NCBI GenBank assembly: GCA_900546825.1
Contig: UREE01000052.1
Location: forward strand, 1-15,176
Source of the DNA: an uncultured Collinsella sp.
GTDB lineage: Bacteria; Actinomycetota; Coriobacteriia; Coriobacteriales; Coriobacteriaceae
Direction: 5' to 3'
Length of the DNA: 15,176 nucleotides
Shown here: positions 1-7,321 of the stretch, one piece after another
How the letters are laid out: each line of letters begins with the position of its first letter
Numbering within the stretch: position 1 is the first letter of the stretch
The notes under the pieces: model-generated
Told to the model about the DNA's origin: nothing
Seen by the model: the letters and a program-made list of their open reading frames with translations, nothing else
The model's database searches: none
Made by a program: the position numbers and the translations under genes

Positions 1-39
1 ACGGCGGGGGTGCACGGGTGTTTCACACACCCCCGCCGT
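1..39. other. Perfect inverted repeat at the window edge
   Basis: Bases 1-12 (ACGGCGGGGGTG) are exactly complementary to bases 28-39 (CACCCCCGCCGT), with a 15-base loop, so a very stable GC hairpin can form on either strand. The bases after it on the plus strand (CGCTTCTATC) are only weakly T-rich, so a plus-strand intrinsic terminator is possible but not classical. What follows on the minus strand lies outside the window. It sits only 33 bases before the phosphotransferase start codon, leaving no room for a full promoter between them, so either transcription starts upstream and crosses this hairpin or the hairpin belongs to the neighbouring gene. Confidence 0.5.
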
Positions 40-71
40 CGCTTCTATCGCATCGTTGAAAGGATGCAACC

Positions 72-836
72 ATGCTGCTACCCGATTCCAAGACCGAGCT
101 CGTCCGCCGTGGCAACAAGGTCGTTTACGACCTGGGCGACAAGATTGTCAAGGTCTTTAACGAGACCAAGCCTGTCTCCGACGTGTTCAACGAGGCTTTG
201 AATCTTGCCCGCATCAATGAGTGCGGCATCCGCAGCCCCAAGGCTCTCGAGGTTTCCCAGCTCGAGAACGCCAACGGCTGGGCGCTCGTGACCGAGAAGG
301 TTCCGGGCACCACCCTTGCCGAGAAGATGACTGCCGAGCCCCAGCGCTTTGGTGAGTATCTCGAGATGTTCGTCGACCTCCAGATCGAGATCCACGGCTA
401 CACCTCCCCGCTGCTCAACCGTCAGCGCGACAAGTTCGCCCGCATGATCGACAGCCTTGATCAGCTCAATGCCACCACGCGCTACAACCTTCAGGAGCGT
501 CTGGACGGCATGACCAAGGAGTTCAAGGTCTGCCACGGCGACTTCAACCCCTCCAACGTCATCGTCGGCGACGACGGCCAGCTCTATGTGTGCGACTGGG
601 CACACGCCACCCAGGGCTCCCCTGCTGCCGACGTTGCCACCACCTACCTGCTCTTCGCCCTCAACAGCAAGGATCAGGCCGAGGCCTACCTGGAGCTCTA
701 CTGCGACCGCGCCGACATGCCCATGCAGGTCGTGCGTCAGTGGACGAGCATCGTCGCCGCTTCCGAGCTCGCTCGTAAGCGCAACGTGAACGATGAGTTC
801 CTGAAGAACTGGATCGACGTCGTCGATTATCAGTAA
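72..836 (+). CDS. APH/choline-kinase-like phosphotransferase, substrate unknown
   Basis: A 254-residue cytosolic protein of the kinase-like APH (aminoglycoside phosphotransferase / choline kinase) superfamily, expected to transfer the gamma-phosphate of a nucleotide to a small molecule. The catalytic loop is H155-G-D157-F-N-P-S-N162 (HxDxxxxN), the metal-binding Asp is D175 in C-D-W-A-H, and K27 in KIVKVF is the likely ATP-contacting lysine of the N-lobe. ALVTEKVPGTTL (71-82) resembles the hinge region. No signal peptide or membrane segment. The ATG at 72 is preceded by AAAGGA seven bases upstream, which supports this start. It is the only plus-strand gene here, converges on proS and has its own terminator downstream. 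The sequence does not reveal the substrate; sugar, choline-like or protein targets are all possible, and calling it an antibiotic-resistance gene would be unsupported. Confidence 0.8.
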   Translation: MLLPDSKTELVRRGNKVVYDLGDKIVKVFNETKPVSDVFNEALNLARINECGIRSPKALEVSQLENANGWALVTEKVPGTTLAEKMTAEPQRFGEYLEMFVDLQIEIHGYTSPLLNRQRDKFARMIDSLDQLNATTRYNLQERLDGMTKEFKVCHGDFNPSNVIVGDDGQLYVCDWAHATQGSPAADVATTYLLFALNSKDQAEAYLELYCDRADMPMQVVRQWTSIVAASELARKRNVNDEFLKNWIDVVDYQ

Positions 837-870
837 TATCTGAGCGATTTATTTCGCATCGGAGGCACAA

Positions 871-910
871 GAAAACCCCGCAGCTCATATGGGCTGTGGG
901 GTTTTCCTTT
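871..910 (+). terminator. Intrinsic terminator of the phosphotransferase gene, possibly bidirectional
   Basis: Bases 871-884 pair with 893-906 over 14 positions (one G-T wobble at 880/897) around an 8-base loop, and the plus strand then reads TTTTCCTTT. The stem starts 35 bases after the stop codon. The stem base is AAAA/TTTT, so the minus strand also shows a TTTTCTT tail, and the same hairpin may act as a back-up terminator for transcripts coming from proS. Confidence 0.85.
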
Positions 911-930
911 ACCCATCGAGTTTATTCACG

Positions 931-981
931 CAACAAAATAGACTGCTCCGCATCTCTTCCTAAGAGAGATACGGAGCAGTC
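931..981 (-). terminator. Intrinsic terminator of the pyrH-proS operon
   Basis: GACTGCTCCG (941-950) pairs exactly with CGGAGCAGTC (972-981). After one mismatch (951/971) the stem continues with ATCTCT (952-957) and AGAGAT (965-970). On the minus strand the hairpin is followed by TATTTTGTTG. It begins 31 bases after the proS stop codon, as expected for the end of the long minus-strand operon. Confidence 0.85.
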
Positions 982-1012
982 CCGCAATTACATCTAATAG
1001 CAGAAACGTCGA

Positions 1013-2734
1013 TTAACGGCGGGCCGCCTTAACAAGCTCGGCAACCTTGGCGACGACCTCGTCAATCGCCACGTCCTCGCGCTCGCCCGTGGCACGGTCC
1101 TTGAGCTCAACGGTGCCATTCTTAAGGCCACGCTTGCCAAGCACCACCTGATACGGGAATCCCATAAGGTCGTTATCGGCAAACTTGAAGCCGGGACGCT
1201 CGTCACGGTCGTCGACGACGACCTCGATACCCTCGGCGCACAAGCCCTCGACGATTTGGTCGCAGACGGTTGCGCACTCCTCCTTCTTGGGATCGAGCGG
1301 AATCACAGCGACCTCGTACGGGGCAACGGAAACCGGCCAGACGATACCGTGCTCGTCGTTGTGCTGCTCCACGACGGCAGCAAGCGAGCGGGACACGCCC
1401 ACGCCGTAGCAACCCATGATAAGCGGCTTCTCCTTGCCGTCCTCGTCCATAAAGGTGGCACCCATGGCCTCGGAGTACTTGGTGCCCAGCTGGAACACCT
1501 GAGAGACCTCGATGCCGCGGGCAGCAGAGAGCGGCTTGCCGCAGTGCGGGCAGGGATCGCCGGCAACGACGGTGACCAGATCTGCCCACTCATCGACGGT
1601 AAAGTCGCGCTCGGGGCAGGCACCGGTAAAGTGATAATCGACCTCGTTGGCACCGCAGGCCCACTGCTTGGACTCGCGCAGGCTCTCGTCGCACACCAGA
1701 CGGATGCCCTCGGGCAAGTTAACCGGTCCGATAAAGCCCTTGTGCAGACCGTAGGTCTGAAGCTCCTCGTCCGTCATCATGCGATAACCCTTGCCAAAGA
1801 CATGCTCGGCCTTGCAGTCGTTGAGCTCATGATCGCCCGGGACGATGGCCACGACAGGCTTGCCCTCGGCATCGATGAGCGCCAGGGACTTGCGCGTGCC
1901 GTTCTCGGGGAACCCAAAGAACTTAGCAACGGCCTCAATGGTGCCCATGCCCGGAGTCTCGACCTTGGTAAGCGTACCGTCACCGGGACCCTCAGTCACG
2001 ACGACCTTGGTGCTTGCAGCCTCATCATCGGCGGCAAAACCGCAGTCATCGCAATAGACGAGAGAAGCCTCGCCGGCGTCGGCCAAAGCCATGTACTCGA
2101 CGGAGGTATCGCCACCGATCTCGCCGGAGTCGGCAACGACGGGCAAGGCCTTGATGTAGCAGCGCTCGCAAATGTTAGCGTAGGCCTGCTTCATCTTGTC
2201 ATACTCCTCCTGCAAGCTCTCCTGCGTGGCGGAGAAGCTGTAGGCATCCTTCATGATGAACTCGCGACCGCGCATCAGGCCAAAACGGGGACGGAACTCG
2301 TCGCGGAACTTATCCTGGATGTGATAGAGGTTCACTGGCAGCTGCTTATAGGAGCGCAGCTCGTTGCGCACCAGGGCCGTGACGGTCTCCTCGTGCGTGG
2401 GGCCCAGCACGAACTCGCGACCATGACGGTCGTCAAAGCGCACAAGCTCCTTGCCATAGGCATCGATACGGCCGGACTCACGCCACAACTCGGCGTCGAC
2501 CATAATGGGCATCATAAGCTCCTGGGCGCCGGCGGCGTCCATCTCGTCGCGCACGATGTTCTCAATCTTGCGAATCGAGCGCCATGCGAGCGGCAGGTAG
2601 GAATACAGACCGGCGGCCTCCTTGCGGATCATGCCGGCACGGAGCAGCAGGCGGTGGCTGGCGAGCTCAGCGTCCGCCGGATCCTCTTTAAGCGTCGGCG
2701 CATAGAGCTTAGACATATACATTGCTCGGGTCAT
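1013..2734 (-). CDS. proS: Prolyl-tRNA synthetase (bacterial type with editing insertion)
   Basis: Cytosolic class II aminoacyl-tRNA synthetase that charges tRNA-Pro with proline. At 573 residues it has the length of the bacterial (ProS type 1) family. Class II motif 2 is visible around 143-167 (FRDEFRPRFGLMRGREF) and motif 3 at 441-452 (GCYGVGVSRSLA). The INS editing domain that hydrolyses Ala-tRNA-Pro lies between them, about 230-400. It is flanked by two CxxC pairs, C228-D-D-C231 and C395-P-H-C398, which could bind zinc. The C-terminal anticodon-binding domain is about 473-570. The ATG start directly abuts the ispG stop (TAAATG), and its ribosome binding site GAGGAG lies inside the last ispG codons, so translation is probably coupled. 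ATG codons at residues 5 and 7 are weaker alternatives. It is the last gene of the operon. Confidence 0.97.
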   Translation of the reverse strand: MTRAMYMSKLYAPTLKEDPADAELASHRLLLRAGMIRKEAAGLYSYLPLAWRSIRKIENIVRDEMDAAGAQELMMPIMVDAELWRESGRIDAYGKELVRFDDRHGREFVLGPTHEETVTALVRNELRSYKQLPVNLYHIQDKFRDEFRPRFGLMRGREFIMKDAYSFSATQESLQEEYDKMKQAYANICERCYIKALPVVADSGEIGGDTSVEYMALADAGEASLVYCDDCGFAADDEAASTKVVVTEGPGDGTLTKVETPGMGTIEAVAKFFGFPENGTRKSLALIDAEGKPVVAIVPGDHELNDCKAEHVFGKGYRMMTDEELQTYGLHKGFIGPVNLPEGIRLVCDESLRESKQWACGANEVDYHFTGACPERDFTVDEWADLVTVVAGDPCPHCGKPLSAARGIEVSQVFQLGTKYSEAMGATFMDEDGKEKPLIMGCYGVGVSRSLAAVVEQHNDEHGIVWPVSVAPYEVAVIPLDPKKEECATVCDQIVEGLCAEGIEVVVDDRDERPGFKFADNDLMGFPYQVVLGKRGLKNGTVELKDRATGEREDVAIDEVVAKVAELVKAARR

Positions 2735-3817
2735 TTATTTCTCCTCAATAAGCTTGTCGACCTCTGCCATAAGCGCGTCGACAATTTGGTCCTCAGCTAC
2801 TTTACCAATGATCTGGCCATGCGAAAAGAGCAAGGCCTGACCACGTCCGCAAGCAACGCCCAGGTCGGCATCAGAAGCCTCACCGGGGCCATTAACGGCA
2901 CATCCCATGACGGCAATCGAAAGCGGCGCGGAATAGTTCTTAAGCCGCTCGGTGACCTCCTCGGCGATGGGAATCAGGTTAACCTGGCAGCGGGCGCACG
3001 TGGGGCACGAGACAATCTCGGGACCACGGCGACGCAGGCCCAGCGACTGTAGAATTCCCCAGGCGACCGGCGGCTCCTCAACCGGATCGGCCGTGAGCGA
3101 CACACGCATGGTGTCACCGATGCCTTCGGAAAGCAAGATACCCAAGCCTACAGAGCTCTTGATGGTGCCCTGAAGCTTGGTCCCCGCCTCCGTCACGCCC
3201 AGGTGGAGCGGAACATGCGGTATCTCGCGCGACAGGGCGCGATAGGTATCAAGTGTCGTCTGTACGCTATGGGCCTTGGCGGATAGCACGATGTTGGTAA
3301 ACCCACGGTCCTCAAAGTGCCGCACAAAGCGTTCGCTCGACATCACGAGCTTTTCGGGCTGCGTGAGGTCGTCGCGCTCGGCAATATCTTGCTCAAGCGA
3401 GCCCGCGTTCACGCCAATGCGAATCGCGCAGCCCGCGGCACCCGCGGCATCGATGACGGCATCGACCTTAGCCCAATCGCCGATATTGCCGGGGTTGATG
3501 CGCAGCTTAGAGGCGCCAGCCTCGACAGCGCCAATGGCAAGCTTATGGTTAAAATGGATATCGGCGACGATTGGCACCGGAGACTCGGCACAAATCGTGC
3601 GAAAGCCCTCGAGCGCAGCCTCGGTAGGCACGCTCACGCGCACGATATCGCAGCCAGCCTGCGCCAACGCGCACACTTGCGCAAGCGTTGCCTGGGCATC
3701 AGCAGTATCGGTGCAGGTCATAGACTGAACCACGACCGGAGCGCCACCACCGATCTGCACGCCGCCCACATGCACGGGGCGCGTCAACTCGCGAGGCAAA
3801 GGATGGGATAAAGACAA
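2735..3817 (-). CDS. ispG: 4-hydroxy-3-methylbut-2-enyl-diphosphate synthase (MEP pathway)
   Basis: IspG (GcpE) is an iron-sulfur enzyme that converts MEcPP to HMBPP in the second-last step of the MEP isoprenoid pathway, using reduced ferredoxin or flavodoxin. With the chosen start it has 360 residues, typical of the bacterial two-domain form: an N-terminal TIM barrel (about 10-260), then the 4Fe-4S domain with ligands C271, C274 (SCPTC) and C306 (MGCAVNGPGEA). The frame is open back to 3985, but that part overlaps the protease gene and does not resemble IspG. The TTG at 3817 is preferred because AGGGGAG stands about eight bases upstream; a GTG at 3826 is the alternative but would touch that ribosome binding site. 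It starts 13 bases after the protease stop, and dxr of the same pathway is two genes upstream. Confidence 0.95.
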   Translation of the reverse strand: MSLSHPLPRELTRPVHVGGVQIGGGAPVVVQSMTCTDTADAQATLAQVCALAQAGCDIVRVSVPTEAALEGFRTICAESPVPIVADIHFNHKLAIGAVEAGASKLRINPGNIGDWAKVDAVIDAAGAAGCAIRIGVNAGSLEQDIAERDDLTQPEKLVMSSERFVRHFEDRGFTNIVLSAKAHSVQTTLDTYRALSREIPHVPLHLGVTEAGTKLQGTIKSSVGLGILLSEGIGDTMRVSLTADPVEEPPVAWGILQSLGLRRRGPEIVSCPTCARCQVNLIPIAEEVTERLKNYSAPLSIAVMGCAVNGPGEASDADLGVACGRGQALLFSHGQIIGKVAEDQIVDALMAEVDKLIEEK

Positions 3818-3830
3818 TCCAAACACTCCC

Positions 3831-5192
3831 CTACAGAATAAATCGAAGGATGTCGGAACGAAGCATATAGACAAACAGCAGTGCAAAGAGCGCGATGCCG
3901 ACATAGCTGACGATTGTCTGCACTTTGAGCGGCAGCTCGCGGCCCGCAATCTTTTGAATGATCTCGATGACCAGCTTGCCGCCATCGAGCGGTGGGATGG
4001 GCAGCAGGTTCATAAAGCCAAGCGAGAACGAAATGAGGGCGGCAAAGGAAAGGAACGTGGCAGGGCCGGCAGCAGCGGCCTGTGAGGACATAACGCTAAT
4101 ACCCACGATCGAAGAAGACTGATCGAGAATCTCCATCGTATGCTGCGGCTGGAGCAGGCGCATCACGCCATCCGCTGTCTGCACGACATAGGAGAACGAC
4201 AGGCGAGCCGACGTGATGGGGTCTAAACGGACCACCTGCGTAGAGGCATACACACCTAGGCGCTCGTCCTCTTTGAGCGCAACCGTGGTCGAATGCTGCT
4301 TGCCGTCACGCTCGTACTCGATGGCGATATCGTCCTTACCGGCAGCCTTGCCGATGGCATCGTAGACATCCATCCAAGTGGAACATGAGACACCGTCAAC
4401 CGAAAGGATCGCGTCACCGCCCTCGATACCCGCCTTGGCGGCAATAGACCCCTCGTCAACCTGACCGATCACGTTGGTATCCATCGGCACGGTGACACCC
4501 GCAATGGAATAGATGCTCATAAGGAGCAAAAAACCCGTCAAGATATTGACGATAATGCCCGCGAGCAGCATAAAGGCGCGCTTGAGAAAGCCTTGGCCAA
4601 GATAGGTGTGCGAGCGCTCTTGCGCAAGGAACTCGGCCCCGCCGCACGGCAGCTCCCACACATCGCCCTCGGCAGTCGCATGTTCGCGATCGAAACGGCG
4701 ACCATCAAAGGTGGTATAGCCTGCCTTGTCTCGCGGCAACGTCTGATATTTGGTGGGATAGTAGCTCGGCGAGGGCTTCTCCCCTTCCTCATACCAGGGC
4801 GCGATGGAGCCCCAGCCCAGCAAAAGGGCGCATGCCTCGAGCACATCCTCCTCGGAAAGCTCGAGCTCGACAGCAAGGTCGGCCACGGTCACGCGACCAT
4901 GACGATAGATAGCCGCGAGCACGCGGTCGGCGCACGAAACATCGGTCGGATCCATACCGCAGATGGCAGCGTAGCCACCCAGCAGCAGCGGGGTCACGCC
5001 AAACTTGGTTCCAATGCGACGCGACGTGTAATGGATGTCAAAGCGGCACGGCAGACCCAAAAAGAACTCGGTCACACGGACGCCGCAGGCGCGCGCCGCC
5101 AAAAAGTGGCCGCCCTCGTGCAAAAACACGAGGACGGAAAGCATCAGCAGGCCCCAAAAGACCGATGAGAGAACGCTCAGAACAGTATCCAT
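3831..5192 (-). CDS. rseP: Site-2 intramembrane zinc protease (M50, RseP/Rip1-like) with a large loop insertion
   Basis: Membrane metalloprotease that cuts transmembrane substrates such as anti-sigma factors within the bilayer. From ATG 5192 it has 453 residues. TM1 carries the zinc motif H25-E-G-G-H29. The family G-G-Y loop is at 72-75, TM2 about 207-233, one PDZ domain about 238-306, TM3 about 380-400 with NLLPIPPLDGG (395-405, third zinc ligand D403), and TM4 about 427-444. Between GGY and TM2 lie some 120 residues, where most homologues have a short linker. Residues 87-133 look like a winged helix (VTVADLAVELELSEEDVLEA...LLGWGSIAPW). The start is uncertain: AAGGA lies 15 bases before ATG 5192 but directly touches a TTG at 5207, and a stop lies just upstream. 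It sits between dxr and ispG, as in mycobacteria. Confidence 0.93.
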   Translation of the reverse strand: MDTVLSVLSSVFWGLLMLSVLVFLHEGGHFLAARACGVRVTEFFLGLPCRFDIHYTSRRIGTKFGVTPLLLGGYAAICGMDPTDVSCADRVLAAIYRHGRVTVADLAVELELSEEDVLEACALLLGWGSIAPWYEEGEKPSPSYYPTKYQTLPRDKAGYTTFDGRRFDREHATAEGDVWELPCGGAEFLAQERSHTYLGQGFLKRAFMLLAGIIVNILTGFLLLMSIYSIAGVTVPMDTNVIGQVDEGSIAAKAGIEGGDAILSVDGVSCSTWMDVYDAIGKAAGKDDIAIEYERDGKQHSTTVALKEDERLGVYASTQVVRLDPITSARLSFSYVVQTADGVMRLLQPQHTMEILDQSSSIVGISVMSSQAAAAGPATFLSFAALISFSLGFMNLLPIPPLDGGKLVIEIIQKIAGRELPLKVQTIVSYVGIALFALLFVYMLRSDILRFIL

Positions 5193-5217
5193 AAAACGAA
5201 AAAGCAATCCTTATGGG

Positions 5218-6405
5218 TTAGGAACGGGTTGCGGCGAGCACCTGCGCAGCCTTTTCACGCGCCCACGCATCGATGTCGCGAAGCTGCTCAAACGAATCGA
5301 CCACCTGCATATCGTGGGCGTCCATGCAGGATTCCACAATGCGATCGATATCGGTAAAGCTGCAGCCATCGTGCAGGAAGGCATCGACGGCGACCTCGTT
5401 GGCGGCATTGAGCACGCACGGCATGGTGCCACCCGTCTTGCCGGCACGCTCGGCCAGTGCCAGACAGCGGAAGGTATCCATGTCGGCAGCATCAAACGTG
5501 AGCTGCCCCAGCTCGCGGAAATCGATACGAGGCGCCGGAGTATCCCAACGCTCGGGATACGAGAACGCGAACTGGATGGGAATACGCATGTCGGATGCAC
5601 CGAGATGCGCCATCACGGAGCCGTCGGCGAACTCGACCATAGAGTGAATCTTGGACTGACGCTGCACGACCACGTTAATGAAATCGAGGTCGCAGTTAAA
5701 CAGATGCATGGCCTCAATGCGCTCCAGGCCCTTGTTCATGAGGGTGGCGGAGTCAATGGTGATCTTGGCACCCATGGCCCACGTGGGATGCGCGAGGGCA
5801 TCGGCACGCGTCACGCGATCGAGCTCGTCGCGCGTGCAGCCAAAGAACGGACCGCCCGAGCAGGTGAGCCAAATGCAGTGGGCCTCGCGCGGGTTCTCCC
5901 CCAGATAGCACTGGTAGATGGCGGAATGCTCAGAGTCGACCGGAATAAGCTGGCCCGGTTGCGCCAACGGCATAAGCAAGTCGCCACCGACGACGAGGGA
6001 CTCCTTGTTGGCAAGGGCAAGGCGCTTATTCGAGGTCAAGGCCGCATGGCTCGCCTCGAGACCGGCGGCGCCCACAATAGCGACGAGCACGCAGTCGACA
6101 TCGTCGCGACGCGCGAGCTCGCAAACCGCCTGCGCGCCAACGCCGAGCTGTGTGCCCTCGGGCAACTCCTGCAGCACGGCGTCATCGCCATGAGCGACAT
6201 CGGCAACGGCAACCGCCGGAACCGAGAACTCGCGGGCAGCGGCAACGAGCTCCGAGGTGCTGGAATTAACGGACAGCGCCGTCACCTGCAGGCGATCGGC
6301 ATGCTGGCGGCACACATCGAGCGCCTGGGTGCCGATAGAGCCCGTACAACCCAGGATGGCAACGCGAAGGCGTCCATCGGGGCCATACGTCGTCTGGAAG
6401 GACAT
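5218..6405 (-). CDS. dxr: 1-deoxy-D-xylulose 5-phosphate reductoisomerase
   Basis: Cytosolic enzyme of the MEP pathway that rearranges and reduces DXP to MEP with NADPH and a divalent metal; it is the target of fosmidomycin. It has 395 residues, normal for the family. The NADPH-binding loop is GCTGSIG (19-25), followed by LANKESLV (131-138). The metal ligands are D157 and E159 in PVDSEHSAI and E228 in MNKGLERIEA, and the flexible flap region HPTWAMG is at 206-212. The ATG at 6405 is chosen because it overlaps the cdsA stop by one base (TAATG) and follows GGAGG by nine bases. The frame is open further upstream, but those residues lie inside cdsA and are not Dxr-like. It ends 25 bases before the protease start. 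Confidence 0.97.
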   Translation of the reverse strand: MSFQTTYGPDGRLRVAILGCTGSIGTQALDVCRQHADRLQVTALSVNSSTSELVAAAREFSVPAVAVADVAHGDDAVLQELPEGTQLGVGAQAVCELARRDDVDCVLVAIVGAAGLEASHAALTSNKRLALANKESLVVGGDLLMPLAQPGQLIPVDSEHSAIYQCYLGENPREAHCIWLTCSGGPFFGCTRDELDRVTRADALAHPTWAMGAKITIDSATLMNKGLERIEAMHLFNCDLDFINVVVQRQSKIHSMVEFADGSVMAHLGASDMRIPIQFAFSYPERWDTPAPRIDFRELGQLTFDAADMDTFRCLALAERAGKTGGTMPCVLNAANEVAVDAFLHDGCSFTDIDRIVESCMDAHDMQVVDSFEQLRDIDAWAREKAAQVLAATRS

Positions 6406-7319
6406 TACAGCACGCCTCCAATCATCAGCAACAGCTGTGCGGTGATGCAACCGAAGATAAGCGAATCGCTACGATCGAGCATTCCGCCGTGGCCCGGGAT
6501 AAGGTTGCCGGAATCCTTGACGCCCACACCGCGCTTGATGCGCGACTCGATAAGGTCGCCGATAACGCCCAGAATGGACACGACCACGCCGCACAGCAGC
6601 GCATAGGGCAGGCTGAGCTTGTAGAAGTGCGTCGCCCACAGGATGAGCCAAATCAAAACCGAGCCCAAGATGCCGCCGGCAAACCCCTCCCAGCTCTTTT
6701 TGGGGGAGATCTTGGGAACCATCTTGTGCTTGCCGATACGGCTGCCCACGATGTAGGCAAACGAATCGGAGACCCAAAGGGACGCGCAAACGCCCACTGA
6801 AAGCAGGGCGCCGGCAAAACCGGGCACGGCATCGCGCAGCAGCACGATAGCCGACAGCATAAAGCCAGTGTAGATGGGACCCATGAGCGTCACGGCCACA
6901 TCAGAGATGCGGGTACGCGGCGACCAGACATACCAAATGCCCACCGCGAGCATCAAGGCAAAAAGCAGGGCATTCAGCAACATCGAATCGCCCAACGCCG
7001 ACAGCGGAAAGAGTACGGCGGCAGCGATACCCATGCGCTCGTTAGCCATCTTGCCATCGAGCCTTGTCATACGGAAAAACTCATAGCAGCACAGACCGCT
7101 CATGACAGAAACAAAGATGGCCGTGGGCACGATACCCAAAACCAGGCACAGGATAAAGACAACGGCGTAGACGATACCGGCGGCGGCACGGGTAATAAAG
7201 CCCGCCAGCCACGAACCGGTGCCGCTCTTCGCTGCAGGCGCTCCCGCAGTGGCAGCCTTGCGCGCAGGCGCCGCGGAAACTGGCGTCTTGGGAGCAGATG
7301 CCTTGGGACGATCGGACAC
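6405..7319 (-). CDS. cdsA: Phosphatidate cytidylyltransferase (CDP-diacylglycerol synthase)
   Basis: Integral membrane enzyme that makes CDP-diacylglycerol from phosphatidic acid and CTP, the branch point for phospholipid synthesis. It has 304 residues. Several hydrophobic segments run from about 45 to 255. The family signature lies at 259-285: S-R-I-K-R, then K268-D269, then PGHGGMLDRSD with D282 and D285. SPKKSWEG (205-212) is also typical. The first roughly 36 residues are rich in Ala, Pro and Lys, have no family equivalent and are probably a disordered cytosolic tail. The start is GTG, two bases after the uppS stop, with GAGGAGG seven bases upstream. Its end overlaps the dxr start by one base. 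Confidence 0.95.
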   Translation of the reverse strand: MSDRPKASAPKTPVSAAPARKAATAGAPAAKSGTGSWLAGFITRAAAGIVYAVVFILCLVLGIVPTAIFVSVMSGLCCYEFFRMTRLDGKMANERMGIAAAVLFPLSALGDSMLLNALLFALMLAVGIWYVWSPRTRISDVAVTLMGPIYTGFMLSAIVLLRDAVPGFAGALLSVGVCASLWVSDSFAYIVGSRIGKHKMVPKISPKKSWEGFAGGILGSVLIWLILWATHFYKLSLPYALLCGVVVSILGVIGDLIESRIKRGVGVKDSGNLIPGHGGMLDRSDSLIFGCITAQLLLMIGGVL

Positions 7320-7321
7320 GA

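Noticed and set aside
72..836. Antibiotic (aminoglycoside) resistance gene
   Set aside because: Only fold-level similarity to APH enzymes is visible; nothing points to aminoglycosides as the substrate.
1256..3052. A 598-codon open frame on the plus strand opposite proS and ispG
   Set aside because: Low-complexity translation with no domain, lying wholly antisense to two unmistakable genes; a by-product of GC-rich codon use.
3818..3985. N-terminal extension of ispG
   Set aside because: The frame is open, but the extra residues (Ser/Arg/Cys-rich) overlap the end of the protease gene and do not resemble IspG; TTG 3817 has the ribosome binding site.
5106..5120. HEGGH instead of HELGH in the protease, considered as a degenerate active site
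   Set aside because: HEGGH satisfies HExxH and the LDG motif is intact, so the protease should be active.
5035..6606. A 523-codon plus-strand frame opposite dxr and flanking ends
   Set aside because: Mirror of dxr codon bias; no recognisable domain, and dxr on the other strand is complete.
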